Source of the DNA: Caldilineaceae bacterium
GTDB taxonomy: Bacteria > Chloroflexota > Anaerolineae > Caldilineales > Caldilineaceae
DNA: 64,000 nucleotides
Reading direction: 5' to 3'
NCBI GenBank assembly: GCA_022823185.1
Contig: JAJDXQ010000040.1
Location: 1 to 64,000, forward strand
The translations under genes were made by a program, and so were the position numbers. The notes below the pieces were generated by a model. The model searched no databases. It was not told where the DNA came from and was given only the letters and a program-made list of their open reading frames with translations. Positions 45,348-54,310 of this stretch are shown in pieces (positions within the stretch are counted from its first letter, which is position 1; each line of letters starts with the position of its first letter).

Positions 45348-46259
45348 ATGCGTAAACTTTCTCTGCAAGGCGTATATGCGCCCACGTTGACGCCCATTTG
45401 CGCCGATCTGTCGGTTGACCTGCCTGCTTACACCGAGTTTTGCCGCCGTCTTTTAGAGGGAGGTTGCCATGGGCTCGTGCTGTTTGGCACGAACAGCGAG
45501 GCGACATCTTTTTCGGCGGGGGAGCGCATGGCCGCGGTCGACGCAGTCATCGAATCCGGTGTGGAAGCAGACAGGCTGGTCATCGGCACCGGCGCCGCAT
45601 CCGTCAGCGAGGCCGCCGACCTGACCCGCCACGCGGTGCAGGCGGGCTGCAAAGGGGCTCTGACACTGCCTCCGTTCTATTACCCAGGCGTCAGTGACGA
45701 GGGTATTTTTCGGTCGTTTGCAGCGGTTATCGATCGCGTAAACGATGAGCGGTTGCGGATGTACTTTTATCACATTCCCCAGGTGAGCGGCATCCCCTTG
45801 AGTCCGGACCTGCTTGCCCGGTTGGCGGAGGCGTATCCCGGGCTGGCTGCCGGCGTGAAAGACAGCTCGGGCGACATTGAGTCCTTGCAGGGGCTGCATC
45901 AGGTCGCGCGGGAGTTTCCCGGATTTGCGGTTTTCTGCGGGACGGAGGCGCTGCTGCTGAAGAATATGCAGGGCGGCGGTGGGGGGTGCATATCGGGGAT
46001 GGCGAACGTCTTGCCGCACGTCATCCGCGATCTATATGACAACTGGCAGGCGAAAGACGCGGAGGAACGCCAGACGCGAACAAATTGGATCCGAGATGCA
46101 ATTCTCGAATCCGGGTTTAACATGATCGCGTCGCTTAAGGTGATCGTTTCCGACCAGACCGGGAGACCGGGCTGGAGCCGCGTACGCCCGCCGCTGGTGG
46201 ACCTGACGCCGGAAGAACAGTCAACTCTGTTGGCCCGGTTAACCCCGGTTGAGGCCTAG
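45348..46259 (+). CDS. DapA-family (dihydrodipicolinate synthase/KDG aldolase-type) lyase
   Basis: A 303-aa TIM-barrel class I aldolase. The Schiff-base Lys is in AAGVKDSSGDI (about 165) and the catalytic Tyr in MYFYHIPQVSG (about 139). GTNSEATSFS replaces the usual GTTGE(S/A) site. Since UxuA follows and uronate-type enzymes are nearby, 2-keto-3-deoxy-sugar-acid aldolase is as likely as dihydrodipicolinate synthase; no other lysine genes are here. It starts the three-gene set with UxuA and nucleoside hydrolase, which have wider gaps (about 70-140 bases). Confidence 0.85.
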   Translation: MRKLSLQGVYAPTLTPICADLSVDLPAYTEFCRRLLEGGCHGLVLFGTNSEATSFSAGERMAAVDAVIESGVEADRLVIGTGAASVSEAADLTRHAVQAGCKGALTLPPFYYPGVSDEGIFRSFAAVIDRVNDERLRMYFYHIPQVSGIPLSPDLLARLAEAYPGLAAGVKDSSGDIESLQGLHQVAREFPGFAVFCGTEALLLKNMQGGGGGCISGMANVLPHVIRDLYDNWQAKDAEERQTRTNWIRDAILESGFNMIASLKVIVSDQTGRPGWSRVRPPLVDLTPEEQSTLLARLTPVEA

Positions 46260-46395
46260 ATCTGAGTCTAATTCTAAAGGGTGCGTTGGCAGTTTGACGC
46301 ACATTTCCTTGACCTTTATTGCAGGGCAAAGTAACTTCTGAATGGCCGTGTTGGGGCTAAGCGCTGTGCCCCGTCTCTTAAGGAAGGAGTCTCAA

Positions 46396-47373
46396 ATGTC
46401 GTTGCAGATGCGTATTGGCCTGGGACAGTTCCAGGAGTTGACCGATGAGAAGCTCGCATATATTAAACAGCTCGGCGCCGACGATTTCCTGATGAACACG
46501 CCGAAACTTCCTGGTGACCGGCAGTGGGAGTATGAAGACTTGAAGGATGCTGTGGAGCGTGCCAGAGGCGCAGGGCTGCGGCTCATCTGCCTGGAAAACG
46601 TTCCCGTTTCATTCTACGATAAGGCGATGCTGGGCCTGCCGGGCCGGGATGAGCAGATCGCCCACATGCAGACCACGGTTCGAAATATGGGTCGGGCCGG
46701 GATTCCTATTCTGGGATACCACTGGATGCCCAATTCGGTCTGGCGCACCCCTGAACCGGCGGAACTGAGGGGCGGCGCGCGGGGAACGCGTTTCAATTTG
46801 GCCGAGCACGATCCCGACGAATTGACGCACGGGCGGGTTTACGATGCCGACGAGATGTGGGCGAATTACGAGTATTATCTCGAGAGGCTTCTGCCGGTGG
46901 CAGAGGAGGCCGGCGTTACGCTGGCCCTCCATCCAGACGATCCCCCCGTTGCGTCACTGGGCGGCGTTGCGCGCATTTTCCGGAACTTTGAGGGGTTCAA
47001 GCGGGCGATCGACCGCTTCGACAGCCCTAACCACGGTCTTGACTTCTGCATGGGCTGCTGGTCGGAGATGGCAGGACATGACTATGTCATCGATGCCGTC
47101 CGGCATTTCGGCGGCCGAGGACGAATCGTCTATGTACATTTCCGAGACGTGCAGGGCACTGTTCCCAATTTCAACGAGTGCTTCATAAACGAGGGCAACG
47201 TGGATCCGTTTGAAGTGATGAAGACGCTGAAAGAGGTTGGGTTCACCGGCTTCATGATCACAGACCACGTCCCGAAGATGGTGGATGACACGGACTGGGG
47301 ACATCGCGGGCGGGCCTACGCAATTGGTTACATGACCGCGATGTTGGAAATGGTGAATCGTCTGGCGGCGTAA
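46396..47373 (+). CDS. uxuA: mannonate dehydratase (UxuA family)
   Basis: Dehydrates D-mannonate to 2-keto-3-deoxygluconate in glucuronate catabolism. The 325-aa TIM barrel is short of E. coli UxuA (about 394) but has the C-terminal signatures FCMGCWSEM, GRIVYVHFRDVQG, MITDHVPKM and HRGRAYAIGYMTAML of the family. The ATG at 46396 has AAGGAAGGAG upstream. Some short members have other sugar-acid substrates, so specificity is tentative. It is in the set that starts with the DapA-family aldolase and precedes a nucleoside hydrolase. Confidence 0.85.
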   Translation: MSLQMRIGLGQFQELTDEKLAYIKQLGADDFLMNTPKLPGDRQWEYEDLKDAVERARGAGLRLICLENVPVSFYDKAMLGLPGRDEQIAHMQTTVRNMGRAGIPILGYHWMPNSVWRTPEPAELRGGARGTRFNLAEHDPDELTHGRVYDADEMWANYEYYLERLLPVAEEAGVTLALHPDDPPVASLGGVARIFRNFEGFKRAIDRFDSPNHGLDFCMGCWSEMAGHDYVIDAVRHFGGRGRIVYVHFRDVQGTVPNFNECFINEGNVDPFEVMKTLKEVGFTGFMITDHVPKMVDDTDWGHRGRAYAIGYMTAMLEMVNRLAA

Positions 47374-47442
47374 CTGTAGACGGAAGTCCGGCAGGCCTCA
47401 AACCAATGCAAATTCCATCAAAGACTGAAGCGAAGGGAACCC

Positions 47443-48381
47443 ATGCGATTTCCCCCACTTGATCCCCAGTTCGTTCTGGATAGACTCGCACCGCCCGACA
47501 GACCGGCGCGCATCGTGCTCGATACCGATACATATAACGAAATCGACGATCAGTTTGCGGTCGTTTACGCGCTCCTTTCGCCGGAACGCATGACGGTTGA
47601 GGCGTTGCACGCGGCCCCCTTTCACAATTCCAGATCGTCAGGGCCCGGCGACGGGATGGAGAAAAGTTTCGAAGAGATTGAGCGCCTGTTGGTCCGACTG
47701 CCAGAAGTAGGCTCGCGGGAGGCCGGATTTGTCATGCGGGGCTCAACGACGTGGCTTCCGGACGGCGAGACCCCGGTTGAAAGCGAGGCAACGTCTGACC
47801 TGATAGAGAGGGCGATGGCCTCTGGGGAGGACGACCCGCTCTACGTTGTCGCAATCGGCGCGATTACGAATGTTGCCTCGGCGCTGCTCCTGCAGCCTGA
47901 GATTCGACGGCGCATTGTTCTGCTATGGCTGGGCGGGCACGGACGCCACTGGCCGGACACGCGCGAATTCAATTTGCGGCAGGACATTGCTGCGAGCAGG
48001 GTTGTTTTGGACTGCGGCGTTCCCCTTGTGCGCTTTCCCTGTATGGGCGTAGTCTCTCACCTGCATACGACACTGCCGGAGATGGCCGAGCACGTAAGGG
48101 GCCAGGGAGAAATCGGCGATTATCTTTTCCAGATATACAGGGAGTACCACGAGGACCAGTTCGCGTATTCCAAACAGATCTGGGACCTGGCGCCGCTGGG
48201 CTGGCTGGTCGACCCGGGGTGGGCGCAGATGGAGGTCGTCAGTTCGCCGCTGCTAACCGATTCGGTCACTTGGGCCTTCGACGAGGACCGGCACGTGATC
48301 TCGTGCGCGCGCCACATCGACAGAGATGGCATCTTCCGCGATCTGTTCAGGAAGCTTGGCCAGGCGGGCGCCGGTGACTGA
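47443..48381 (+). CDS. nucleoside hydrolase (inosine-uridine preferring family)
   Basis: Hydrolyses the N-glycosidic bond of ribonucleosides. The 312-aa protein has the calcium-binding start IVLDTDTYNEIDDQFA (DTDxxxEIDD, family consensus DTDxGxDDxxA), AIGAITNVASALLLQPE, and ends with the FDEDRHVISC strand. A Tyr-Asn-Glu-Ile insert widens the usual D-x-x-x-D-D. It follows uxuA by 69 bases on the same strand; the link to uronates is by position only. Confidence 0.85.
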   Translation: MRFPPLDPQFVLDRLAPPDRPARIVLDTDTYNEIDDQFAVVYALLSPERMTVEALHAAPFHNSRSSGPGDGMEKSFEEIERLLVRLPEVGSREAGFVMRGSTTWLPDGETPVESEATSDLIERAMASGEDDPLYVVAIGAITNVASALLLQPEIRRRIVLLWLGGHGRHWPDTREFNLRQDIAASRVVLDCGVPLVRFPCMGVVSHLHTTLPEMAEHVRGQGEIGDYLFQIYREYHEDQFAYSKQIWDLAPLGWLVDPGWAQMEVVSSPLLTDSVTWAFDEDRHVISCARHIDRDGIFRDLFRKLGQAGAGD

Positions 48382-48420
48382 GTCGCGGAACGTCGTAAAC
48401 ATCAAATCCGGTATTTGGCT

Positions 48421-49356
48421 ATGAACTTCTCCCTTATACCCGACGAGTCCCCTGCGGAATCGCTGCGGCGCATTGTCGAGGAGCAGATTGACGGCGCGAT
48501 CGCCCAGCTTCACCGGGAGGACGATCTGAACGAAGCGGTACATGAGGCGCGTAAGCGCTTCAAACGGGTCCGGGCCGTGCTCCGGCTGGCACGCGGGGCA
48601 TTAAGGGCAAAGACTTACCGGGCCAACAACCGCTACTTTCGCGACCAGGGCCGTCTTCTCTCGCCGGTCCGGGACAGCGCGGTGAACGTTGAAACGATGG
48701 ACTTACTCCGCCGACGTTACGGCATCCAGATGACCGACAAGGGATTCGTACGGCTGCGGCAATCTCTGGCCGCCGAAAACAGATCCGCGCTCAGGACGTA
48801 TGTCCAGGATGAGCAGGGCCGGGCTGAGATGGTTGCGTCACTGAGAAGGGCGCGGGAACGCGCCATAGGGTGGCGTCTGGACGCGAGCGATTTTTCGCTG
48901 TTCGAGGGCGGGTTGAAGAGAACCTATCGTCGCGGTCGGGCTGAGATGAGGGCGGCCTGCGAGGACCCAACGACTGAGAACTTTCATGCCTGGAGAAAAC
49001 GGGTCAAGTACCTCTGGCACCATATGCAGGTCTTGCGACCTTTGTGGCCGGCTCAGATTGGGGCGCTGGCGGACGAATGCGATCGTTTGGCGGACAGGAT
49101 AGGGGAGGAACATGACCTTGCGGTGTTGATGGCAGCCCCGACTGTCAAGGGGTTCGTTGCCGCAAACGGTTCTCGCGCGAATCTGCTCGCGTCGATTGTG
49201 TCGCGGGAGCGGGACAGGCAGCGCAGCGCCGCGATTCCGCTGGGAGACCGCATTTATGCGGAATGTCCCGTCCGGTTTGTTGAGCGGGTAGAAGGCTACT
49301 GGCTGGCATACCGCAGAGGGAGCAAGACGCACACCCGGCCAGCGGAGGTCTGCTGA
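48421..49356 (+). CDS. CHAD-domain protein
   Basis: A 311-aa all-helical CHAD protein, a family that binds inorganic polyphosphate through conserved His and basic residues. N-terminal half: DLNEAVHEARKRFKRVRAVLRLARGAL (HExRKxxKRxR motif), C-terminal half: ENFHAWRKRVKYLWHHMQVLRP (the second HxxRKxxKYxxH motif). No triphosphatase domain is fused. TTG at 48415 is an alternative start. It is first in a tight row with the HD, sulfatase, YceI and PPK1-like genes. Confidence 0.88.
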   Translation: MNFSLIPDESPAESLRRIVEEQIDGAIAQLHREDDLNEAVHEARKRFKRVRAVLRLARGALRAKTYRANNRYFRDQGRLLSPVRDSAVNVETMDLLRRRYGIQMTDKGFVRLRQSLAAENRSALRTYVQDEQGRAEMVASLRRARERAIGWRLDASDFSLFEGGLKRTYRRGRAEMRAACEDPTTENFHAWRKRVKYLWHHMQVLRPLWPAQIGALADECDRLADRIGEEHDLAVLMAAPTVKGFVAANGSRANLLASIVSRERDRQRSAAIPLGDRIYAECPVRFVERVEGYWLAYRRGSKTHTRPAEVC

Positions 49357-49361
49357 GAACG

Positions 49362-49982
49362 ATGAAGCCTGAACGTCTGGCCTCCCAGCTGCAGTTCATC
49401 CTTGAGATCGATAAGCTGAAGGAAGTGCTGCGCATGTCGCTCCTATTGGGGAGCAAGCGGCGAGAGAACTCGGCTGAACACTCCTGGCACTTGGCAATGA
49501 TGGCGTTGGTGCTGGCAGAACATGCCAACGAGTCTGTAAACCTGCTGCATACGCTCAAGCTGCTTCTGGTCCACGATATCGTGGAAATCGATGCAGGTGA
49601 CACGTATGCCTACGATGCGGACGGCCACGCGGGCAAAGACATAAGAGAGCGAATAGCTGCCAAGCGCATATTCGGGATGCTCCCGTCGGATCAGGCTGAG
49701 GAGATGGTCGCCCTTTGGGAGGAATACGAGGGGCAGAAGACGCCTGAGTCCCAATTCGCCCTTGCACTGGACCGTCTCATGCCGCTTATGCACAACTATC
49801 ATACCGGAGGCGTCACGTGGCGGGAGAATCGGGTAACCAGGAGCCAGGTCGTGGAACGAATGGCGCCGGTATCAGCCGGTTCGGATGCCCTGGCCGAAGT
49901 GGCCTCTGCCGTTGTGGAGCAGGCCGTGGCATCCGGGCTGCTGCCCCCCACCTGGTCTGAGCGCCAAGGCCAACCGGAATAG
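49362..49982 (+). CDS. HD-domain phosphohydrolase (YfbR/HDDC2-like)
   Basis: A 206-aa cytosolic HD-superfamily phosphohydrolase resembling 5'-deoxynucleotidases. The metal-binding residues are seen as HSWHLAMMA (first His), LLLVHDIVEIDAGD (HD pair) and LDRLMPLMHNYHTGG (last Asp). N-terminal IDKLKEVLRMSLL fits the family. The ATG has GCGGAGGT 12 bases before it and lies 5 bases after the CHAD stop; the next gene is 2 bases downstream, so it is co-transcribed. Confidence 0.88.
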   Translation: MKPERLASQLQFILEIDKLKEVLRMSLLLGSKRRENSAEHSWHLAMMALVLAEHANESVNLLHTLKLLLVHDIVEIDAGDTYAYDADGHAGKDIRERIAAKRIFGMLPSDQAEEMVALWEEYEGQKTPESQFALALDRLMPLMHNYHTGGVTWRENRVTRSQVVERMAPVSAGSDALAEVASAVVEQAVASGLLPPTWSERQGQPE

Positions 49983-49984
49983 GA

Positions 49985-51859
49985 ATGGGCAAGATCGCCC
50001 CTGTCCCTAAGTCGAGACCTGACGGCGAAACGTCCGGCAGCCGGAGGACGAGACGGCTTTCGCGTGAATCACCATCCCCGCATATTGCAGCAGGTTGGCG
50101 CGGTCGCGTGCCGTCCGGCCTCCTCTTCTGGCTCTCCTTTCTTCTATTGCACGCGTTCCTCTTTCTGCCGGTCGTCTTCATGGACCGTGAGGACGGTACA
50201 ATCCTGCCAGTCGTGCGTATCGCTGGTCAGACACCCTATCAGGTATGGGTTGAATTCACGGCCTGGCGCAGGGGCCCCGATCTCTTGCGCTTCAATTCCG
50301 AGATTATCCTCTTCGTAACGCTTTGGGCATTCGTCAAACCGATGCGCAGGACGTCAATCCGGATCGTCTTCGTCGCTCTCTATCTTCTCTTCTTCTTCTA
50401 CTACCAATATGAGGGTTCATCCCTTACCTTCTTCAGTGTCGAGCCGGTCATTTATGGCCAGCTTCGCATGGCGACGGAAGGATTCAGTTTCTTTCTGCAG
50501 AACGCGCGTGTAACCTCCGCGTTCGTTGTCGGAATCCTGCTCCTTGTCGGTTTAGGCGCGGTCGCTGTCGCCCGTCTGTCAAGGTTGGTCCTGCCCGAAA
50601 CGGCACCCGGTCGTCTAACGCGCGCCGTTCTGGTCATGTTGGCATTTTTCGTAATCGGGCAAGCGATTGCACGCTGGGCAGATTTGAACAGACCGGAAAT
50701 GGTGTTCAGCAGCGTTACGGCAAAGGTCGTCCATAACATCGAGGCATCACAGCGAATGTACAGTGAAGTGCAACGGCTTGAGAGCGTTGAGGTTCCGATC
50801 GAGAAGGAGATCATCGGTTACGAGCTGGTCCGCCACCCCCCGATTTACCTCATATTCCTGGAATCATATGGCTCGGTCTTGTACAAGCGGAATGACTGGC
50901 GGGCGCGATACAAGGAGTTGACAGAGCGATTGGATCAGGAGCTCTCCGCAGAGGGCTGGCACGCCGCGTCTGCGCTGAGCCTGGCGCCGACGTGGGGGGG
51001 AGGTTCCTGGATGTCCTACACAAGCGCGCTCTTCGGATTGCGGGTGAGTTCGGATCCGCAATACTATGCCTTGCTCGACAAGTACGAGGCGGGCGGATAC
51101 CCGGATTTGGGCAGTTTCCTCAAAGAGCAGGGCTATCGAAATTACAGGCTCACAGCGCTCTCAATCGGGCTATCACCAGAACATTGGGAGCGATACGCTA
51201 CTTTCTATGGCGTGGACCGGTGGCTGCTGTATGAAGACCTGAACTTTGTCGGACCGGAGTACGGTTGGGGGCCTGCCCCTCCTGATCAGTTTTCCCTGAA
51301 CTTGGCCAGGGAAACGATACGCGGCGAAACGGATGGGCCCTACCTGTTCTTCACGATCACGCAGAATTCCCACTATCCCTGGACTCCGCTGCCCGAATTG
51401 GTCGATTCCTGGCAGACGCTGAACCGGCCGGGACCGGCTCCGACGCCTTCGTCTGAGCTGATTGAGCACAGCGAGCGACGGGAGAACTACTGGAGTGCGA
51501 TCGAATACCAGTTGGAGACGCTAACGGATTTCATTCTGAGCGAACCGAACGAGGAAGCGATCTTTGTTCTGGTCGGCGATCACCAGCCACCTCGAGTCTC
51601 GCGCAAGGAGGACGGCTGGGACACGCCAATGCATGTCATTGCAAAAGACAGCCATTTCGTTGCATCATTTGAAGAGTACGGATTTACGAAAGGGCTGGCA
51701 GTGTGGGAGCCCGAACCTACCTTCCGCCACGAGGGCTTCCGTTCCCTTTTTGTGCGGCTGCTTCTGGCAGAGTACGGGGAGGGCGAAGCTCTGCCTCCTT
51801 ATTTGCCGGGCGGCGTATCGCTTGAGGAAAGACAGGGAGTCGATTCAACGCCTCACTGA
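49985..51859 (+). CDS. LTA-synthase-like membrane sulfatase/phosphoglycerol transferase
   Basis: A 624-aa membrane protein with five N-terminal helices (about 40-60, 95-110, 120-140, 175-200 and 210-235) and a C-terminal extracytoplasmic sulfatase-type domain (about 280-600). It has FLESYGS (metal-site start), LAPTWGGGSWMSYTSALFG (nucleophile region) and FVLVGDHQPPRV (metal Asp/His). It matches phosphoglycerol or LTA synthase-type transferases acting on envelope polymers or lipids. The N-terminal 30 residues are Arg/Ser-rich. Second to third gene in a tight row after CHAD and HD. Confidence 0.85.
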   Translation: MGKIAPVPKSRPDGETSGSRRTRRLSRESPSPHIAAGWRGRVPSGLLFWLSFLLLHAFLFLPVVFMDREDGTILPVVRIAGQTPYQVWVEFTAWRRGPDLLRFNSEIILFVTLWAFVKPMRRTSIRIVFVALYLLFFFYYQYEGSSLTFFSVEPVIYGQLRMATEGFSFFLQNARVTSAFVVGILLLVGLGAVAVARLSRLVLPETAPGRLTRAVLVMLAFFVIGQAIARWADLNRPEMVFSSVTAKVVHNIEASQRMYSEVQRLESVEVPIEKEIIGYELVRHPPIYLIFLESYGSVLYKRNDWRARYKELTERLDQELSAEGWHAASALSLAPTWGGGSWMSYTSALFGLRVSSDPQYYALLDKYEAGGYPDLGSFLKEQGYRNYRLTALSIGLSPEHWERYATFYGVDRWLLYEDLNFVGPEYGWGPAPPDQFSLNLARETIRGETDGPYLFFTITQNSHYPWTPLPELVDSWQTLNRPGPAPTPSSELIEHSERRENYWSAIEYQLETLTDFILSEPNEEAIFVLVGDHQPPRVSRKEDGWDTPMHVIAKDSHFVASFEEYGFTKGLAVWEPEPTFRHEGFRSLFVRLLLAEYGEGEALPPYLPGGVSLEERQGVDSTPH

Positions 51860-51920
51860 ATGGTCCGCTGCGGAGAGGCCAATATTTCCGGACGGGTACC
51901 GGGGAGAGTCGTGTGCGAAT

Positions 51921-52688
51921 ATGAAAGCGATCAATCGGTTGGTCATTCTTATTCTTGCCTTGGCGCTGAGCGCAGGCTGCTCTGGCCGGGAGACCGCGCA
52001 GGCGCCTGATGAGGCCCAGCCAACTGAATCAAGTCAGGAAACTGGAGGCGTTCCAAGCAGCTCGATTTCCGACGAGGCGGCTTCCGCGTTTGCTGGTCTT
52101 GGCTCGGTCACCCTCAGGAAAGGCGATAGCTGGCGAGTTTTTCGGATTGATCCTGCGGCTTCCAGGGCCGCCTATGTGGTGGACGAGGAGCTCTTCTCGG
52201 GCGCAACGAGAAAGTACGGTCTGGAGGTCGGCAAGACGAAGGTAATTGGGGAGACCCAGGACCTTGAAGGGCTGCTTCAGATAGATCCTTCCCGACCAGC
52301 GTTGGGCGCCAACCGCTTTGCGGTCTACCTCCCCACTCTGAGGACAGACCAGGCGTTGAGGGATGGCTGGATTCGCGAAAACGCGTTGGAATCCGACCGA
52401 TATCCGCTGGCCGTATTTGTAGCCGATCAGTTCTCAGGCGTGACGGCAGGATACGTGGAGGGCGAGGAGGCCCGCTTCGAGCTGGAAGGCGATCTGAGCA
52501 TCAGAGGCACGACAGTTCCTACAGTTTGGCGTGTCGAGGCCACTTTGAACGGCGACAGGATTCGGGGTTCCATGCAGACAACCCTGAGGATGACGAGCCT
52601 GGGAATTGATCCGCCTGACTTTGCCGGGACTTTGACGGTCCTGGATGAGTTCCTCATCCAAATAGATTTTGAAGCATTCGAGGAGTGA
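51921..52688 (+). CDS. YceI-domain lipoprotein
   Basis: A 255-aa lipoprotein with lipobox LSAGC (Cys20), a disordered Glu/Ser/Thr-rich spacer (about 22-55), and a YceI lipocalin-like beta-barrel (about 70-250), which binds polyisoprenoid or other long hydrophobic chains. Barrel motifs are DPAASRAAYVVDEELF and the GANRFAVYLPTLRTDQALRDGWI strand. The ATG at 51921 begins 61 bases after the sulfatase stop. The frame is open further upstream but without homology. Confidence 0.85.
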   Translation: MKAINRLVILILALALSAGCSGRETAQAPDEAQPTESSQETGGVPSSSISDEAASAFAGLGSVTLRKGDSWRVFRIDPAASRAAYVVDEELFSGATRKYGLEVGKTKVIGETQDLEGLLQIDPSRPALGANRFAVYLPTLRTDQALRDGWIRENALESDRYPLAVFVADQFSGVTAGYVEGEEARFELEGDLSIRGTTVPTVWRVEATLNGDRIRGSMQTTLRMTSLGIDPPDFAGTLTVLDEFLIQIDFEAFEE

Positions 52689-52697
52689 CTTTCGCAG

Positions 52698-53714
52698 ATG
52701 ACTCGCAATGCGCTGTACAGGGACAAGAACGAAGCGGAAGGGCGTCCTGCGACGGCCAGTTCGGATACTCATTTGCCTGCCTATGCAGCCCCCGTCGGCG
52801 ACGAAGGGATCGCTCGTGCCAGGGCACTGGCACGGGGGCTGAAAGCCCGGTTGCAATCCGCGCGGGAGCCGGCGCCGGTCGTCGAAGTCGCCTATCTTTT
52901 GAACGAGGCAGGCAATCCAGAGTGCCCATTGCTCGAGAGGTTTCGGGTCCTGGGCTTGCTGGCTTCTGTGATTGACCACTTTTTTGTTGAGGCGGCGCCT
53001 GACCTGTCGGAGTCTTACCAGGCCGAAATCGCTGAGAGTCTTGATCCTCTGATTCAAGAGGCATATGGAATGCTTAGTGGAACGCTCCTTCCCTCGCTCG
53101 CAGAGGAACGAGGCATCGAGATCCGGCGATTCGACGAGCTGAACAGGGATCAGCGCGGTTACGTGTTGGATTTCTTTCGCCAGCAGCTTTTCCCAATGCT
53201 GACACCCCTTGCAGTTGATCCGGGGCATCCTTTTCCATTTATCAGTTCCCACAGTATCAACTTGCTGGTCCATTTGAGCAGTCCCGACGCGGGCATCGGC
53301 CCACTGTCTTATGCCCGCATAAAGGTTCCCCGGCTCATGTCCCGTTTTGTGTCGATTCCCTCTTTGGCAGGGGAGCAGACCTATATCTGGAGTGAAGAGG
53401 CGGTAACCGGGTTCCTCGACGAGCTCTTTCCAGGCATGCTGATCGAGAGCGTGTTCCTCTTTCGCGTCCTGCGCGCCTCCAGCGGGAAGAGAAACGGAGA
53501 CGAGCTGGAGGCACAGCGCCGCGGTCTCCGACATCAGCAGCTGGCTTCTCCGGTTGCGCGTCTTGAAGTGGAGGCCGCGATGCCCGACCCGGTGGTTGAG
53601 TGGCTGGCATCCAACCTCCATGCGCCGTCTCAACTCTGTTTTCGCAGCACAGGCCCACTGGCGCTATTCCAACTGGTTGATCTGGCCAACATTGCGCATT
53701 CGTCTGAATCCTGA
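52698..53714 (+). CDS. truncated, divergent polyphosphate kinase 1 homologue (N and head domains only)
   Basis: A 338-aa protein homologous to the first half of PPK1, which makes polyphosphate from ATP. It has the N domain (PLLERFRVLGLLAS, then IDHFF in place of the NNLDEF loop) and the head domain with the strong signature LTPLAVDPGHPFPFISSHS and LFPGMLIESVFLFRVLR. It stops within GPLALFQLVDLANIA, where PPK1 continues into the catalytic C-terminal half; both catalytic His are absent. The ATP-contact Asn of the NNLDEF loop is Ile. Downstream frames to 54300 show no PPK1 C-terminus. Pseudogene or non-catalytic binding protein; intact frame, 9 bases after yceI. Confidence 0.8.
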   Translation: MTRNALYRDKNEAEGRPATASSDTHLPAYAAPVGDEGIARARALARGLKARLQSAREPAPVVEVAYLLNEAGNPECPLLERFRVLGLLASVIDHFFVEAAPDLSESYQAEIAESLDPLIQEAYGMLSGTLLPSLAEERGIEIRRFDELNRDQRGYVLDFFRQQLFPMLTPLAVDPGHPFPFISSHSINLLVHLSSPDAGIGPLSYARIKVPRLMSRFVSIPSLAGEQTYIWSEEAVTGFLDELFPGMLIESVFLFRVLRASSGKRNGDELEAQRRGLRHQQLASPVARLEVEAAMPDPVVEWLASNLHAPSQLCFRSTGPLALFQLVDLANIAHSSES

Positions 53715-53984
53715 CTCCCTCTACCAATTTGAGAGCGCGGCGGCTCCCTGGGTTCGATGGACCTTGCCTGGACCAGTTTTCGCGATTGCTGCGAGCTAGG
53801 GCAGTTTCGGGCGCATTCAACCCCCTGTGTTCGCCGCGAAGCGCTCATATGGGGAGATTGGGGGCACGTTCATCGCATTCGATGCGCGGAGGAGCGGGAT
53901 AAGGGGTTACAGGGAGGTGACTTGGGTTTTGGTCAAGTCGTTTCCACTGAGTGATACCGATAGAGCTACAGGGCGGCGTCATTT

Positions 53985-54258
53985 TTGACAGAGGGGCTTC
54001 CCTATGATAGGCTCGTTTTCGACAAGAAACTCAAAGCGGTGACTGGGGATTCGGACCGCCCGCTCGGCCTTTCAGAGAGTTGCCGGGCGCTGCGAGGCAA
54101 CAGGAGGCGGACGGTTCAGCACCCCAAGAGCTTCCGGCTTCAGAAAGGCCGGACGGCCCCGCCCCGTTATCGGCGCTAGAGGCAGAATCAGATTTCTGCA
54201 AACTCAGGTGGCACCACGGGTCCTCTCGTCCTGAACAGGCGAGAGGATTTTTGTTTTT
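53985..54258 (+). ncRNA. T-box leader (tRNA-sensing riboswitch) of serS
   Basis: Leader RNA that measures uncharged tRNA-Ser and antiterminates serS. The T-box core is AGGTGGCACCACGG (54206-54219; consensus AGGGTGGNACCGCG). It is followed by a GC-rich terminator hairpin CCTCTCG/CGAGAGG with a T-run. Stem I should lie from about 53995 to 54110, but I cannot assign the specifier loop. A TTGACA at 53985 and a TATGAT at 54003 are nearby; the spacing (12 bases) is too short for one promoter. Confidence 0.8.
54222..54258 (+). terminator. T-box regulated terminator
   Basis: CCTCTCG (54222-54228) pairs with CGAGAGG (54240-54246) around an 11-base loop, followed by ATTTTTGTTTTT (54247-54258). Lies 52 bases before the serS start. 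Confidence 0.8.
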
Positions 54259-54310
54259 GATTGGGGTGCGTGTTTGCAGGACTTCAATCTTCACTCGGCA
54301 GGAGCGAGAG

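Noticed and set aside
53985-54008. TTGACA plus TATGAT before the T-box as one promoter
   Set aside because: Spacer is only 12 bases; the two boxes cannot work together, so the serS promoter is left unassigned.
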